From: Hyphodiscus hymeniophilus
Taxonomy: Eukaryota; Ascomycota; Leotiomycetes; Helotiales; Hyphodiscaceae
Length of the DNA stretch: 64,000 nt
Assembly: GCA_016508695.1 (NCBI GenBank)
Contig: VNKQ01000002.1
Span: 2,604,001-2,668,000 of the forward strand
Direction: 5' to 3'
In this document: positions 22,287-33,868 of the stretch, one piece after another
Layout of the letters: every line of letters begins with the position of its first letter
How positions within the stretch are numbered: the stretch's first letter is position 1
Translations under genes and position numbers: made by a program
Notes under the pieces: model-generated
Database searches by the model: none
What the model saw: only the letters and a program-made list of their open reading frames with translations
What the model was told of the DNA's origin: nothing

Positions 22287-24860
22287 GATGGGCGAGTGTC
22301 TGTAGACGTGCGAGTTAGATGTTGAAGGATTGTAGTCGATGCTTCGAGGTCAGAGCTGTGACCGTCTACTGCAGCCTCGCGTCATCAGCGAAACAGCCCC
22401 TTCTTTCCAAACGACGGAAGTAAACAAGAGTCTGGATCTACCACTTACGATGAATGAGTGAAGGTGAAGGTTCGAATAATTTGGTATGGAGTGAAGATCT
22501 TAGGAAAGAGTGAAGCTGTTGGCAGGAAATGTAGGGCGAAATGGGGGGAAATGATGCTGGATGGGCAGGAAGGGAGGGGGCTGCAGAGCTATGTACTGCT
22601 GACAGAGGTGGGCATCGAATGGCGGCTCTTTCGCGATTTGGTGGAGTGGGTGGCTTGCAAGTTGCAACGGGGTGGGAGGGATGGATGTTGGTTGGAAGGG
22701 ATGATGACGAGAAGGTAAGACAGAGATGTCACATAGAGAGAGAGAGGGAAGGAAGAAAGGAGAGAAGGAAGAAGGGAGAGAACTCTTGCAATGTAGGCAA
22801 GCATGCATGCAGACGTCTGCGGGGGATACGAAGGAAAGGTAAGCAAGCAAGCAAGCCACTTAGCCAAGCTGCCCAAGGTATCTATCTGTGTATGGTGGTG
22901 GTGTGCCTGCCTCCTTTGGTGTGTTTTGCGGTGAGTTCTGCTTTTTGCTTTTTCTCTATTTCCCTAATGGATGAGTGATGGTCCTGTTGATGATGGGATA
23001 AATTGATAATAGATAATGAATGATGGGTGTGGATCATGGATCATGGTTACTGTACGACCACACTCAGGCCACGATTGGACCATCTCGAGACTCCAGCGCA
23101 TCAAACCCCCCGACAACCCTATCATCGAAAGCTTCCCAGGCACCCTTTACAGCCTGCCTACCCTGGAGTTGGTGGCCGGGTGGTGGTGTGTGGGTGCTGA
23201 TTATTACCCTTTTGCACAGGATACCACCCCGGATGCTGCCCCCCCCATGCGTCCCATGTGCATGCCATCTACGCCCCGATGGACCATGGCTGCTCCAAAA
23301 AGTGAAGCAACGAATCAACTCTCTCACACTTCGTTGCAATTGGCAGCACGCACGCATTCCAGGAAAAAAAAGTGAGGCAACACCCACGCTTGTCCGCCTC
23401 ACCCTTCTCAGTGCTCACCCACTCAACGACCCATACAACCTTCGATCACTGGAAGGATGCCCTTCAGAACCCCATGTTCCAACCGTTCCAGACCCACGCT
23501 CAGTCCACGCAGTCCACGCAGTCCACGTAGTACAAAGTGGTTCGCCCCGACGCGGTCACCAAGAACAACCTGATGAGCACCAGCGAATTGCAAATCCCTC
23601 ACCAGCAAAGAAAAAAGAAAAAAGAAAAAAGAAAAGGCAAGGCTGTAGCCAACCACAACGGGAACTCCCACACCGACTTCCAAGCCTTCAAGTTGAAGTC
23701 GCTGCAAACCCATGAGAGGTACGACGTTGTGCCGTTCCCCGGCCTGTTCTCCCTCACAGACCTCGACGCCATGCACGCGTGGATGATGCAGAGAGACGCC
23801 CCGCCCATCGAGAGAAGCAGAGCCCTTGTCACATCCGGGAGACTTCCATGGCTAGAGAGCGTGGTTGGTGCTCATGTTGTGGTGCCCAATGTGCTGGCAG
23901 TCCGCGCGAGTCGTGGCCCTCGTGGGATGGGAGGCCTCGAGATCTGCCTGACAACAGAGTCTAGAACGAGCCTGAGCGTTATGCGGCTTCGATTATGTAA
24001 TTGGGTCCGACTATTCCAGAATCTCAAGTGGCTTTGCTGGTTGATAGTCAATCTCACGGTGCTACCTGTACATTTCTGTCTGTTCATGTCACGAGGAAGT
24101 CACGAGATGTGTGGCATCTTTTAGCGACATATATTATTGAACTCTTTCAATTTGCATTCGATGAATTTCGAGATTATTCAATATCTCGTAATCCTGCACT
24201 CGGGGTGGTTCCAAAAAGGTCAAGGCTCGTGCTCACTACCAGGCCGAAGTTAAAGCTCACTCGCACGAGATAGTCATGGAATAGCTGGGTAGATATTTCT
24301 ACCCAAAACTGCTCTGCCCACCGTATGAACATGCTGTCTTCATTGCAATCTACCTCTCCCTCTACCTCTACCCATTCTCGGTCTAGTACCGAACTCCTAC
24401 CGCATGGAAATGCTCCAATGGCGACAGAGAGTTCACTGACGCCGAGACCCCGTAAGCAGCAACTGTCACGAGGGCAGTCTTGCAACAGCACCCGCTAGCT
24501 TTCTCTTCGGAGCCCTACCTTAGTACAAGAATATGGGGGCTGTGATTGCTCCGTAAATGCTATGCTGCGGCCTCACGCTAAGCTCTGTGGTGAATACGGG
24601 AACTTGTTGGCAGCGAAAGACTGGCAGGACTGCACTGCATGCATGCCCAATGCGGCAACTACGCCCACCAAAGTGCTCCAAACAATCAAAACAACCTCGT
24701 CTGATCAATGATCATGCGTTTCGGACAGAGCCTCGTCCGCACTCGACGATACTCGGCGAGCTCTCGATCTAATGCATTTTCTTCCATAGCCTCGAATGAC
24801 CTTTTCCATCACCCGCTTAAAGAATCTATAATCCATACTCTATACTCTACAGATCAGATT
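22287..24860. other. Long gene-poor region upstream of the zinc-finger gene
   Basis: I see no gene on either strand. Open frames across 22.4-24.1 kb are low-complexity and lack family features. Purine-rich GGAAGAAAGGAG-type sequence lies at ~22735-22780. Three copies of CAGTCCACG occur at ~23500-23530. It may be a large regulatory region, but nothing specific is visible. Confidence 0.45.
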
Positions 24861-24862
24861 AT

Positions 24863-25395
24863 CTAAGCCAAGTCCTTCATATCGTATCGATTTTCCAGAT
24901 CCAGACTAATAGTCTTTCCATCCTTTCCATCCTTTCCATCCCCAAGAAGCAACAAACAAACATTCTCCTTCTCGTCTGGCGAATTTGCGTCGAAGAGCAA
25001 CCCCACTGCCATCGAAAGGGTGTGCGCATCAAAGCCTCGGATTGCGAGCAGCTGGACGAGGAGGGTCGAGATTCTCCGGCTTCTGCGTCTCTTTCTCACT
25101 GGCTAAGTCCATCCACAAGCTACATATATAGATTATATAAATTACACCGGCCGTCACCTTGGAGAACTCGTAGTCGTGGCAGACTAGCGAGCGTTGGACC
25201 ACCCTCAGCTTATGGCTTGTTTGGGCGATTGTGCATAAGTCGCGCAAGATCACACACTCTTGGTGCGGGCAAGAAATTCCACGAATCGGTGTTGACCTCT
25301 GCTCGCTGATACTTGGTGATGTCCCGTGATATACGGCGCAGGTCTCTGGCGTTACGTTCTCTCCTGAGCATGGGTCCGAGAAAACTTGTGACCAT
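24863..25395 (-). other. Two short coding-like open frames, possibly exons of an unrecognised gene
   Basis: The minus strand has an ATG-initiated 61-codon frame at 25395-25210 (MVTSFLGPMLRRERNARDL.. to LMHNRPNKP) with a plausible amphipathic, Arg-rich composition. Downstream at ~25099-24863 another frame (ISTLLVQLLAIRGFDAHTL.., with a KDGKDGK repeat from three 9-bp units) begins right after a TTAG acceptor-like site. They are in different frames, and I could not find a convincing intron that joins them. They could be a small lineage-specific gene or chance. Confidence 0.25.
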
Positions 25396-26227
25396 GTTTT
25401 AATTCCTGAAATAGACTGTAGAATAGCGTAGTAAAAGGTCTCGTTGATCATGTTATTATGAAGCTCAGAAGAACCTTCCAGTGACCGACGATGCAGAAGT
25501 CGAGAGTCCACTACAGAGAACCGATGATGAAGCAGTATATATTGTATTGGACACTTACACTGCAGTGACTGCACACAGTGCTCGACGAAAATTCGGGGAA
25601 AGGTTTTCTCTCGCCTCTTGGATAGCTCTTCGGCACTCAATAGACGATGAAGTAACACAGCATCGTGTGGTATAAAGCCAGCATCTGCTAACGGTTAACC
25701 TGGCCGTCCGCCACGTCCTGTCCAAAGATTGAAGTGATCGAAGATGTTGGCTTTGTCTCTCAAAACATCAGCCGGATACCGTATCGGGCATACAGCAAGA
25801 TGAGCCACTGGAGAGATAATAACATTCGTCAGCACCAACTTCCAAGTTGGAAAGTCTGAAGAGACAAGGCAAGTTGGGAGGCTTCGAGAGAAAATTGCCT
25901 GTGTACAGCATACTAAAGGCGAAGAACAGCTTGTGTACAGCCACTAGGGCAAATATCTGGAAATGTGATCGAGAGCTGAACGTGCGTGTCGCGGAGAGAG
26001 TGGTTGATGTGCGGAACATTGGCGTACTGCACTCCATGAAGTAGGATAACTGACCGAGTTTCCTAGTGCGCTGCGCAGCGCACTCTCCATTATTGCCGAC
26101 AATTCCCAATTTTCTCATTCGAATTGACTCGGGTCGAATGCTGTGAAGTTACGGGTAAACAGCTCATTTGGACCACAAAGACACTGGCTGCTGGCGTCCC
26201 TCTATCGCCATCCTCATATGTCATACA
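25396..26227. other. Gene-poor region
   Basis: No gene or repeat recognised on either strand. Confidence 0.4.
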
Positions 26228-26791
26228 TCATTTGTCAAACAGTTGCCTTATGCTCTCCCTGTGGTGCCTGTGTTGATCCTCTAAACCCTCATGCTGCCAT
26301 TTCTGTCTCCGTACATGTGTGACAACAATCTCATTGTCGGATGACTCCTTGAGCTCGCAGCGGTGAATGGGTTCAACTTCATCCAACATTATGCTTTCCG
26401 TTCTTGCTTGAGATTTACTTCGAGAGCTTTGACGTCGTGAGGAGTGCTTACTGCGTTTCGCCGACGACTCAACACTGTAGATACCATACTGAGCGCTGCT
26501 GGAGGCTTTGACTCGACCTCGGACGAAGATGGCGAATGAAGGGAGACAACCAACAATTATCGCCACACAACCTTCAATACCACCCCAGAGTATCAGCCAG
26601 GTAGTGCTAAGTAGACCATGGACCAGCAGGGATATTGAGGGAATAATCTCAATGGGTAAGGTACTTTGTCCGGATATTTTCGAGAGATTCCATGGACCGA
26701 CAGCTCTCCTCAGAGCCTCGGTCATCTGCCAGCCACACCCATCGATGGCTTTGAAGCCGATTCTCTGGGGTTCAGGGACGGGAGAGGTCAA
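26228..26791 (-). pseudogene. Fragment resembling the C-terminal part of a fungal integral membrane (rhodopsin/SAT4-like) protein
   Basis: An open frame of ~187 codons without its own convincing ATG. It contains a hydrophobic segment (LVHGLLSTTWLILWGGIEGCVAIIVGCLPSFAIF). Its WGGIEGCVAIIVGCLPS element resembles the last transmembrane helix of the large fungal seven-helix (Pth11/SAT4-like) family, where W-x2-(I/V)E-x5-I-x3-C-LP is common. A Ser/Arg-rich cytoplasmic tail follows (KRSKHSSRRQSSRSKSQ). The six preceding helices are absent upstream, where sequence turns AT-rich without frames. I read it as a 5'-truncated remnant; the family assignment rests on that single motif. Confidence 0.4.
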
Positions 26792-27535
26792 ACTGGCGCA
26801 AGCCTTCTCAAGAATTGCTATTAAAAACTCAAAAATAAACAGGCTTCTTTTCGCTCCAGATAGAACAACAACTACAATAACTAGAAACTCGAATCTAACA
26901 TCTTACCCTAGACATGAGAAACTCTAATCTTACCCAACCTTGCCGGCTTATGCCTTAGTGACAGCTTTTTATCGAGTATCGCGGAAGTAGTTGATCTGTG
27001 CATAGCTGAGAGACTTTTGAGTCATAGCTGAACTTAACTCTTTTGCAGCAAGGCCACGGCCAGGTACGTCAAGACTCAATCGTGCTGTCTCGAGGCCATC
27101 CATTGCACCTATAGTGAAATGGCCTTGTACTTCGTGTCGAGGGTGTTCAAAGTTCGTAGTTCCAGGTACCTACAAACTTGGTGTAACATGCCCTATTTGA
27201 TAGGTACCTGGATTCTTCTCAGGCTAATGCACCAACGTGCATGAGTTTGGCTTACAGAAGGGGTCGGTAAACCATTATCTGCTCAACAACGCGTTTGGAG
27301 CCGATCTTCTGGTCGGGGAGGCGAGGCCAAGCACTGCAAGATGATCCTGGCAAAATTCCACCAAATTGAGCATGGCCTCCGGTGTTGCCTTCGATATTTA
27401 TTAGACATTCGATGTCACGTTTGTTTCCACGCGGTTTTCTCGTCCGCCTTTCGGTTCGGTCTTTCTCTTCCTATTCAACATTTTTGCCCCTTTGCTATTA
27501 TGGAATAAGCTTAAAATCTTAGCGGCACAGCTATT
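26792..27535. other. Gene-poor region upstream of the oxidase pseudogene
   Basis: No gene recognised. The first ~150 bp are AT-rich; the rest may contain the old promoter of the oxidase at 27536. Confidence 0.4.
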
Positions 27536-29294
27536 ATGCGGATCTCATCCCTCGTCACTCTCATTCTAGGGCTGTTTGCCCTTGGTAATGTAGCGCAGAG
27601 CACGACTCTCACCCTCGATGACGTGGTCGCAGGTCTTCTCATTCCTTCAGTTGATTCAGAATGGGACTATAAGCACTCGGGGAACGAGCGAAAGGTCGTC
27701 GCTACCGTCTGGTTGTGCGCTCGCAGTATGATTGATCCCTACCCTGCTGACAGCACTGCTGATTTTAGCAGTGCAGTTTCCTCAACTTTGTCCTACCGGG
27801 TCAGGTTTCATACCAGGGAAGTGCAATGTATGAATTCGAGAACATCTACTGGTCGCAGCAGCAAGCATCAACGGACCCAACTTGCCGATATTCTCCAACT
27901 AGCGCTATGAATGTTTCGTTGGGCGTATTGACTCTCCAAGTAGCTCAATGCAAGTTCCGCAGTGAAGAGTGGTGGACATGCCGCATTTGCCGGAGCGTCG
28001 AACATTGAGAATGGATTGACCATCGACTTGGTGAATTTGAATCAGATGACTGTCTCGGTGGATAAAACCCAGACTTCTATTGGCCCAGGAGATGTCTGGT
28101 ATGATGTTTATAGCAAACTCGATCCAATGGGCCTGTCTGTCATTGGAGGGCGCGTATCCGCTGTCGGTGTTGGTGGTTTGACACTCGGAAGAGGTATCTC
28201 GTTCTTCTCCGGCAGATATGGATGGGCCTGTGATAATGTCAACACGTACGAAGTTGTGGAGTTGTCTTCGCAGACGGTTCCATTCATGAAGTGAGCCACT
28301 CATCACCATACGCCGATCTGTATTTTGCTCTTCGAGGTGGAGGGAATAACTTTGGAATCGTCACACGCTTCGATCTCGTAACATTTGCCCAGGGTGATTT
28401 GTGGGCTGGGGGATTGACGTACCTTTACGACAACGGAACTGCTGCCGCCGTCAACAATGCCTTTTACTGGCTGGGTGTCAATGCTCCTGCAGATCCATAT
28501 GCGCAGGTGATCCTGGCGTATGCTTATGTGCAAGCTGAGGACATCTATGTAATTGCTTCGGATCTTCAATATGGCAAGCCAGTTGCAGATCCGCCCATTC
28601 TTCAGAACTTCACTGCTGTACCAGGCGCTATTGCCAAGTCGCTTGCCATCACGAACTTGAGTGCGCTGACTGTGGAGTTCAACAACTCGAATCCAGGGGG
28701 CTTCCGGTAAGTGCTTGGACTCATTTTTCACAACTCCACTACCATACACTAATATGAAGGATACAGCCAAACATAATGGGCGTTAATGGTTGGCAATAGC
28801 CCAACACTGATGGCGGAAATTGTTGCCATTTTTATGGAAGAGACAGAACTCGTTAAGGACGCCGGAGGACTCGTTTCCTCCTGCGTATTCTAGCCCATCA
28901 CAAAATATATGACGTCGCATTTCACCAAGAATGGTGGTAATGCGCTGGGTTTGGCGGGTAAATGTCCTCTCAATTGTACGCACTCATGGCTCTCCTTCAT
29001 AACCAGCCACTGACTTCTTCAATAGTGATCAATATTGACCTCTCCTGGTCTGATGCTGCAGATGATACTCGTGTGCTCGCAGCGGCAGAGAATATGGCGA
29101 GCCGCTCTAACGCAACAGCGTATGCTCAGGGACTCGGGAACGAATACCTGTACCAGAACTACGCTTCATTCGAGCAGGATGTCTTTGCCGGTTATGGTGC
29201 TGCCAACTTGGCGAAGCTGAGAGTTACGGGTGCGAAGTATGACCCACATAGGGTTTGGCAAAAGTTGCAGCCTGGATACTTCAAGGCTGGCTAG
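27536..29294 (+). pseudogene. BBE-like FAD-linked oxidase, degenerate
   Basis: Clear remains of a secreted FAD-binding (PCMH/berberine-bridge type) oxidase. A signal peptide (MRISSLVTLILGLFALGNVAQS) is followed after a probable intron (27695-27771) by the VLPGQVSYQGS and YWSQQQASTDPTC segments. The FAD segments KSGGHAAFAGASN, NLNQMTVS and GGRVSAVGVGGLTLGRGISF come next, then LYFALRGGGNNFGIVTRFDL, and the C-terminus NYASFEQDVFAGYGAANLAKLR with YDPHRVWQKLQPGYFK. Four lesions interrupt it: one extra base at 27958; an 8-base near-duplication at ~28248-28263 (GAAGTTGT then GGAGTTGT) that shifts frame; in-frame TAA at 28774-28776; and TAG at 28891-28893, where the family has Gln (PIT follows). Introns near 28709-28766 and 28956-29026 are otherwise intact. 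The gene is probably dead but young. Confidence 0.85.
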
Positions 29295-30300
29295 TGAAGC
29301 ACTGCTGTGGCTGGCATTGTACATATAAAAATTCGATCATATATGATCTCGACTTAAATAAAAACTCGACAACCCCCGTAGGATATGGGCGATGTCGTTA
29401 AGGAGCAATTTTCAGTCAGGGCAGCTTCAAATAATCTTCTTACTGTAGCCCACTGAGACTTTGTCCCTCGTTCTGCGTAATTCGGAGCTGGACTTCGGAA
29501 CTCTGCTTATGGCAACAGTATCATTTTGGCGATTGAATGTTCTTCGTCTTCCTTGGAATTCTCTGTAAGTCTATGGCTGCCACAAATTGAGCGCATTTCA
29601 TTGTATGCTCGTTCGTCCAGTGCCAGACTTGTGGCATCATTACCTTCGATGCAGCCCTCGCTGATGATAAGCCCTTTGCTCCGACCCGACGATGTAGGCA
29701 GTTCACACGGAATTCTATTGGGCTCGCCACACCCTAGGTTGATTGCTTTTTCGCCGTGGATTAACGAATTGGCCAAGGTCTGTTTCGTATGTATGACGCC
29801 CAGTCAAAAGGTTGTCAATGTTTGAGGCGTAATTATTTCCCTGTGGACTTTGTATTTGATTGTAATTCCCAATGATAGCACGTCATTTCATCAAGCATGG
29901 CGGGATCCCATGGAATCAGTGCCATAAAGGACGGTGTCGAATGAAAGATTGAAGTTGGTGGATGATCGAGCAGAATCATTGTCGCGCCGTGAATCACGCA
30001 TCACGTGATGGCGTAATGTCACCGTGACTTGGAAATTCGCGACCTCGTGTCAAGACCGTTGGTTCTCCAAAAACCACTTCCTCTGTCGATGAGAACTATG
30101 GAACATCTCTCATCTTACTAATCTGAGACTTTCTGGGATGGTATGCCCGTGAAACACAAATCTGCAGTGGATGCTCGAATTGCGACTTGGAATTGTGGAA
30201 GGGATGGCCTAACTCGATTCAATAACGCTTTCGATGGCCACCTTGCGACCTATCTGCCTGCGCGAACTCTCGCCGGTAAAATATAGGCAATCAGAGAAAC
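29295..30300. other. Gene-poor region
   Basis: No gene recognised. A minus-strand open frame at ~29507-29776 has no family feature. Confidence 0.4.
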
Positions 30301-30835
30301 GTCAAAAGGAAACCATTGGACTATTGGAAAGCACAATGTGTTTTTCGAGGCTCGAGTCCAGCTGGGAAGATCGATGAGCTTCAGGCTCGTGTGACCGCTG
30401 CCGGGAACACAGGTATGACACAGGAGCTCAAGGATCTACAGGAAAGCTCGATGACGGACTTCGAGGCGCAAGTTGCGAAGGAAATATCCGCTGAGGAGCC
30501 CGACTGAAAGCGATCCACAGAAAGCAAGAAGCAGATACGAAGGAATTCTTGCAGGGACAATTATTCCCTTCTAGCGACGACAACAAGGAAAAAGTCATAG
30601 TTGTCCTTGCAGATGATCACTGCGAATTGTACAATAGTGCTATGAAGCTAGGACTTGTGTGCGCACCCTGGTGTCCATCGTTTGTCGATATGGATGATCC
30701 GGGCTGCCTACGGACCAGAGCAATCGTTGGACATACCCGAGCTTCTGTCGATGAAAAGCTCGCAGACCTTAAAAATGAACAGAGGCAGAAATCGAAGCCT
30801 AGAAAATTCAGCAGGAGAAGAAAGGTAGGGACAAC
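30301..30835 (+). pseudogene. 5' part of a broken gene of unknown family (plus-strand piece)
   Basis: Coding-like sequence beginning near LDYWKAQCVFRGSSPAGKID and ELQARV, running into a stop at ~30505. It continues in the next frame (KEFLQGQLFPSS, VIVVLADDHCELYNSAMKLG, IVGHTRASVDEKLADLK) to a basic end (EQRQKSKPRKFSRRRK) near 30822. One frameshift lies at ~30500-30505. I take this as the N-terminal part of a fungal protein whose middle section now lies on the opposite strand (see the piece at 30838-33862) and whose end resumes on this strand at 33869. The family has no function I can name. No clear start codon was found. Confidence 0.55.
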
Positions 30836-31120
30836 CGAAATGGCCGGTCAGTCTGGTGCCTTTGGGCTCCTCGAACGTAATATCGTACGCCGTTTCGTCA
30901 GAATCGAATTCAACTTCCCCTTCGCCAGATTCCCTACCACGCCATCGATATGTCCACGTCGATCGGTTTTGGGAAGGCTGTAGGCCAGAAGAGAGGTAGA
31001 AGGTTTCTGGTGTTGGGCTTCGGCTCGGTCGGTTTCCATACTCGTCCGATTCTTCCTCTGCATCCTCTCCGGAAGTTTGCTGAACATAACTTTTTGTCAA
31101 CTTTTCTTTGGCACTAGATA

Positions 31121-31207
31121 ATCGTCGGCTCGCTTACTAGCACTCTCTGCCGTCGTTCCTAGGCAGTCGGGGAAAATGAACTAGGCTGGCATTAGAAATA
31201 GGCCGAA
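31121..31207 (+). repeat. Left 87-bp terminal inverted repeat of the Fot1/pogo relic
   Basis: Starts ATCGTCGGCTCGCTTACTAG. It pairs with the reverse complement of 33468-33554 over 87 bases with five mismatches, all C/T or A/G transitions. Confidence 0.92.
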
Positions 31208-33467
31208 CACTAAGGATATCGAAAATTAGCGATTTTATATACAAAACTTAGTATTTTGAGTATCCAAAGAGTATAAAGAATTTGAATTATTAATCCAAAT
31301 CAATAAAACGCGCTAGTAAATACTATATATTAAAATCGGACAAATTTGTATTAATATCCCACTCTTTTATATCGTTGTTAGAGAACCCCCAAATAGTACG
31401 AAATTATTACCTTATAGTATTAGTCGTATTAACGACGTAAGTTCGTGCGATTCAAGTAGGATTTCGAACTAATCGTCTTCCTCTTCTTATCTCTCTCTTT
31501 TTAACTCTAATTCTACGTATCTTGCGAGTTATATATCGAGTTGTAAGCTAGGTAATTAAGCGTCTAATTGTGCCTTCTCAATTGCCTTAGGGTTAAGAAT
31601 AGGAGTACGAGTAGGGAATAGCGTAACGTTGTCAAGTAAAATCGATTTGAGTTCTTGTTTTCGAAATCGCTCTTGTCTCCGCGTAGTTATACCTTCTACG
31701 TGCCTTTAAGCTTTCTTTACGTTTATTGCCTTTCGATATATAGTTTCGATTATCTTCTTCTTTTTGTTAGAGGTATCTTGCTTCTTCTTATCGATTAGAA
31801 CTTGTGCGTCCTTTATAAAGAGTATATTACTCTTTTAAAAACGTTATCGGCTCTAAGTCTTTGCTTTTGCTATCTCGTTAAGACGTTTATAAAGTATCTT
31901 ATTCTCGAGTTAAATAATCCCAACCTTAGAGATTACTTCCTTAGTACTCTTATAAAACGACCCCTATCGCTCTTAAGTAAGTAAACTTATAAGATCTAAT
32001 AATCTCAGTACTAATTCGTTAAGGTAACGCTCGATATAACGCGCGGTTCGAGAAGTATAAGGAAGTTAAAAGTATATATCTAATACTATTAGTTTAAGGT
32101 CTCGTTTTATAGTCTCTTTCTTAAATCGTTTAAGGTTCTTTTCGATCTATTCCCACTATAGTTTCTACAAGCCTGCCTTACGAAAAGCGTTTTTAATAGT
32201 AAGAATTATAAGGGTTTTTTATCGAATTTTATAAAAGTCGCGAAAGAAGGATAAGACCCTATAATCGAGTTCTAGGTTTAAAATCGCTTTTTAAAAAGCT
32301 TTCTAATACTAGTACTTATAAACTTGAAATACGACAATATTAAGAGGTTATAGAACGTATATAAGATAAGAAGGGAAAGGAAGAATAATAATACTATTTT
32401 TACGAGCTTTTAAATAGAATTCTAGCGTACTATAACCTTTACCCTAATCGCAAAGAACTATACGCTATAGTCCTTCTTCTTTTGCCTCTAAATATTTAAT
32501 AAAATAATCAAGCTATAATAAAGCGATATTATCGTTTATAAAGCCTAATTGAGACGTAGTAACCCTTTCTCCTCTTGTCAAGTTACTATCAAACTATACT
32601 ATTATAAGGTATTTGCCTTACGCGATATAGAAGGGAAGTATTTTACAAGTACCTTTTGCGTTAATCGTTTTAATAACTATAAGGGATTTGCGATTCTTAG
32701 AAGAGATCGAATAAACCTAGTAAAATTAAAGGTATACTTAAGTAAAGGCAAGTAGGTTTTCTTACTTCTTAGACGTCGTTTAGTACGATTATTTCTACCC
32801 CCTTTAAGTACCTAACGCGAAAGCTAGTTTCGTTTATATTATAAAGGTTTCCTAGCCGAATTTCGTACTAAAGTAATACTAGAAGATATATCTAATAAAA
32901 CTAGTAGTTTATAATCGCGTCGTCTTGCACTATAACCCTTTCTTTCGCAATAAGTTTCGACTTAATCTTATAAAGCTATTTCTCCTTTTAGAACTCTGTT
33001 AGCTATCGTTATAAGGGTACTAGCTTATTGTCTTTTATACGAAGTTTCGTTATTATTATTATAAGGACTTCTCGAGTTAGTATTTAATTATACTCAAGCT
33101 AGTACTTGATAAAGAAGAAGACTTATTTCTCTTACGCGTTAGAGAGGATTCGTTTATTATAGCCTCTACTTCTAAGACCTCTTTTCGCGGTATAATTAAT
33201 CGAGTTACTTAAGGTTCTAAGGTTTACTCGATATATTCGTACGGCTATACTCTACTTCTCTTCGGGATACTCTTATAAGAACGCGATCGCACTACGTAAT
33301 CGCGTCTTTACGTCGTTCGCATCGTTTGGCGTAATAGTGTTTTTAATCAAGTCTTGAAAAGACAGGCTAGATTCGCGATTTAATATCATAGCTAAATTTA
33401 AAGAATAGTTATAAAGTTCTTAAAGATTTTTTATTAGGCGTTCCTATACAAATTATCTATTTTATTT

Positions 33468-33554
33468 TTCGGCCCATTTCTAATGCCAGCCCAGTTCATT
33501 TTCCCCGACTACCTAAGAACGACGGCAGAGAGTGCCAGTAAGCGAGCCGACGAT
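33468..33554 (-). repeat. Right 87-bp terminal inverted repeat of the Fot1/pogo relic
   Basis: Reverse complement starts ATCGTCGGCTCGCTTACTGG; partner of 31121-31207. Confidence 0.92.
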
Positions 33555-33868
33555 TAACGTGTCTTCCGGCTTGAGAGACTCGAAACGCATAACGCCTTAA
33601 ATGATTCCAAAATCTAACTTGGCATACATCTGTGGAGCTGGGGTGGCTGCATTCCAGAAGAGCACCATCGTCATTCCTTCTTCACAATCAGGATAATCCT
33701 TGGCGAGTCCCGGGCAAGAGATTTCCCAAGTTCCAAACACGTCCCAAATCTTGCCAGCAGCTTGAAGTACCTTCTGACGCTTCGCCACAAACAAGTCTTT
33801 CTCCGCCTGTTCTGCATGCATTTCGTCCAACTTCCTCTTCTTCTCTCTGGGTTCAAAGTTGAAGGGGG

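Larger units (their letters stand above)
31121..33554 (-). mobile_element. Fot1/pogo-type DNA transposon relic, RIP-degraded
   Basis: A 2434-bp element with 87-bp terminal inverted repeats (31121-31207 and 33468-33554) flanked by TA on each side (31119-31120, 33555-33556), as expected of Tc1/mariner/pogo insertion. The interior is very TA-rich with stops in all frames. On the minus strand transposase traces remain: a helix-turn-helix-like region near 33200-33000 (IYRVNLRTLSNSINYTAKRG) and, at 32840-32820, N-I-N-E-T-S-F. The Fot1 group typically has N-M-D-E-T-G-F here; each difference is a G-to-A change (ATG to ATA, GAC to AAC, GGC to AGC), the mark of RIP. It is non-functional. It splits an exon of the flanking broken gene. 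Confidence 0.85.
30838..33862 (-). pseudogene. Inverted middle part of the same broken gene, split by a transposon
   Basis: Read on the minus strand from 33862: FNFEPREKKRKLDEMHAEQA, IWDVFGTWEISCP, MYAKLDFGII, a TAA at 33597-33599, then GVMRFESLKPEDTL up to the TA at 33555-33556. The frame resumes at 31120 (SSAKEKL, SYVQQTSGEDAEEESDEYGN, STWTYRWRGRESGEGEVEFD, GTRLTGHF) to about 30838. Removing the inserted element plus one TA copy keeps the reading frame exactly, which shows the element landed in an exon. The orientation is opposite to the flanking pieces at 30301-30835 and 33869-33947. The order of motifs suggests that N-part, this part and C-end were once colinear; that is inference from motif order and open frames. 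Confidence 0.55.

Noticed and set aside
22400..24130. Several open frames of 100-230 codons on both strands
   Set aside because: They overlap each other, are low-complexity, and show no domain, splice logic or family resemblance.
31121..33554. Short open frames inside the AT-rich element
   Set aside because: They are chance frames in a RIP-degraded transposon.
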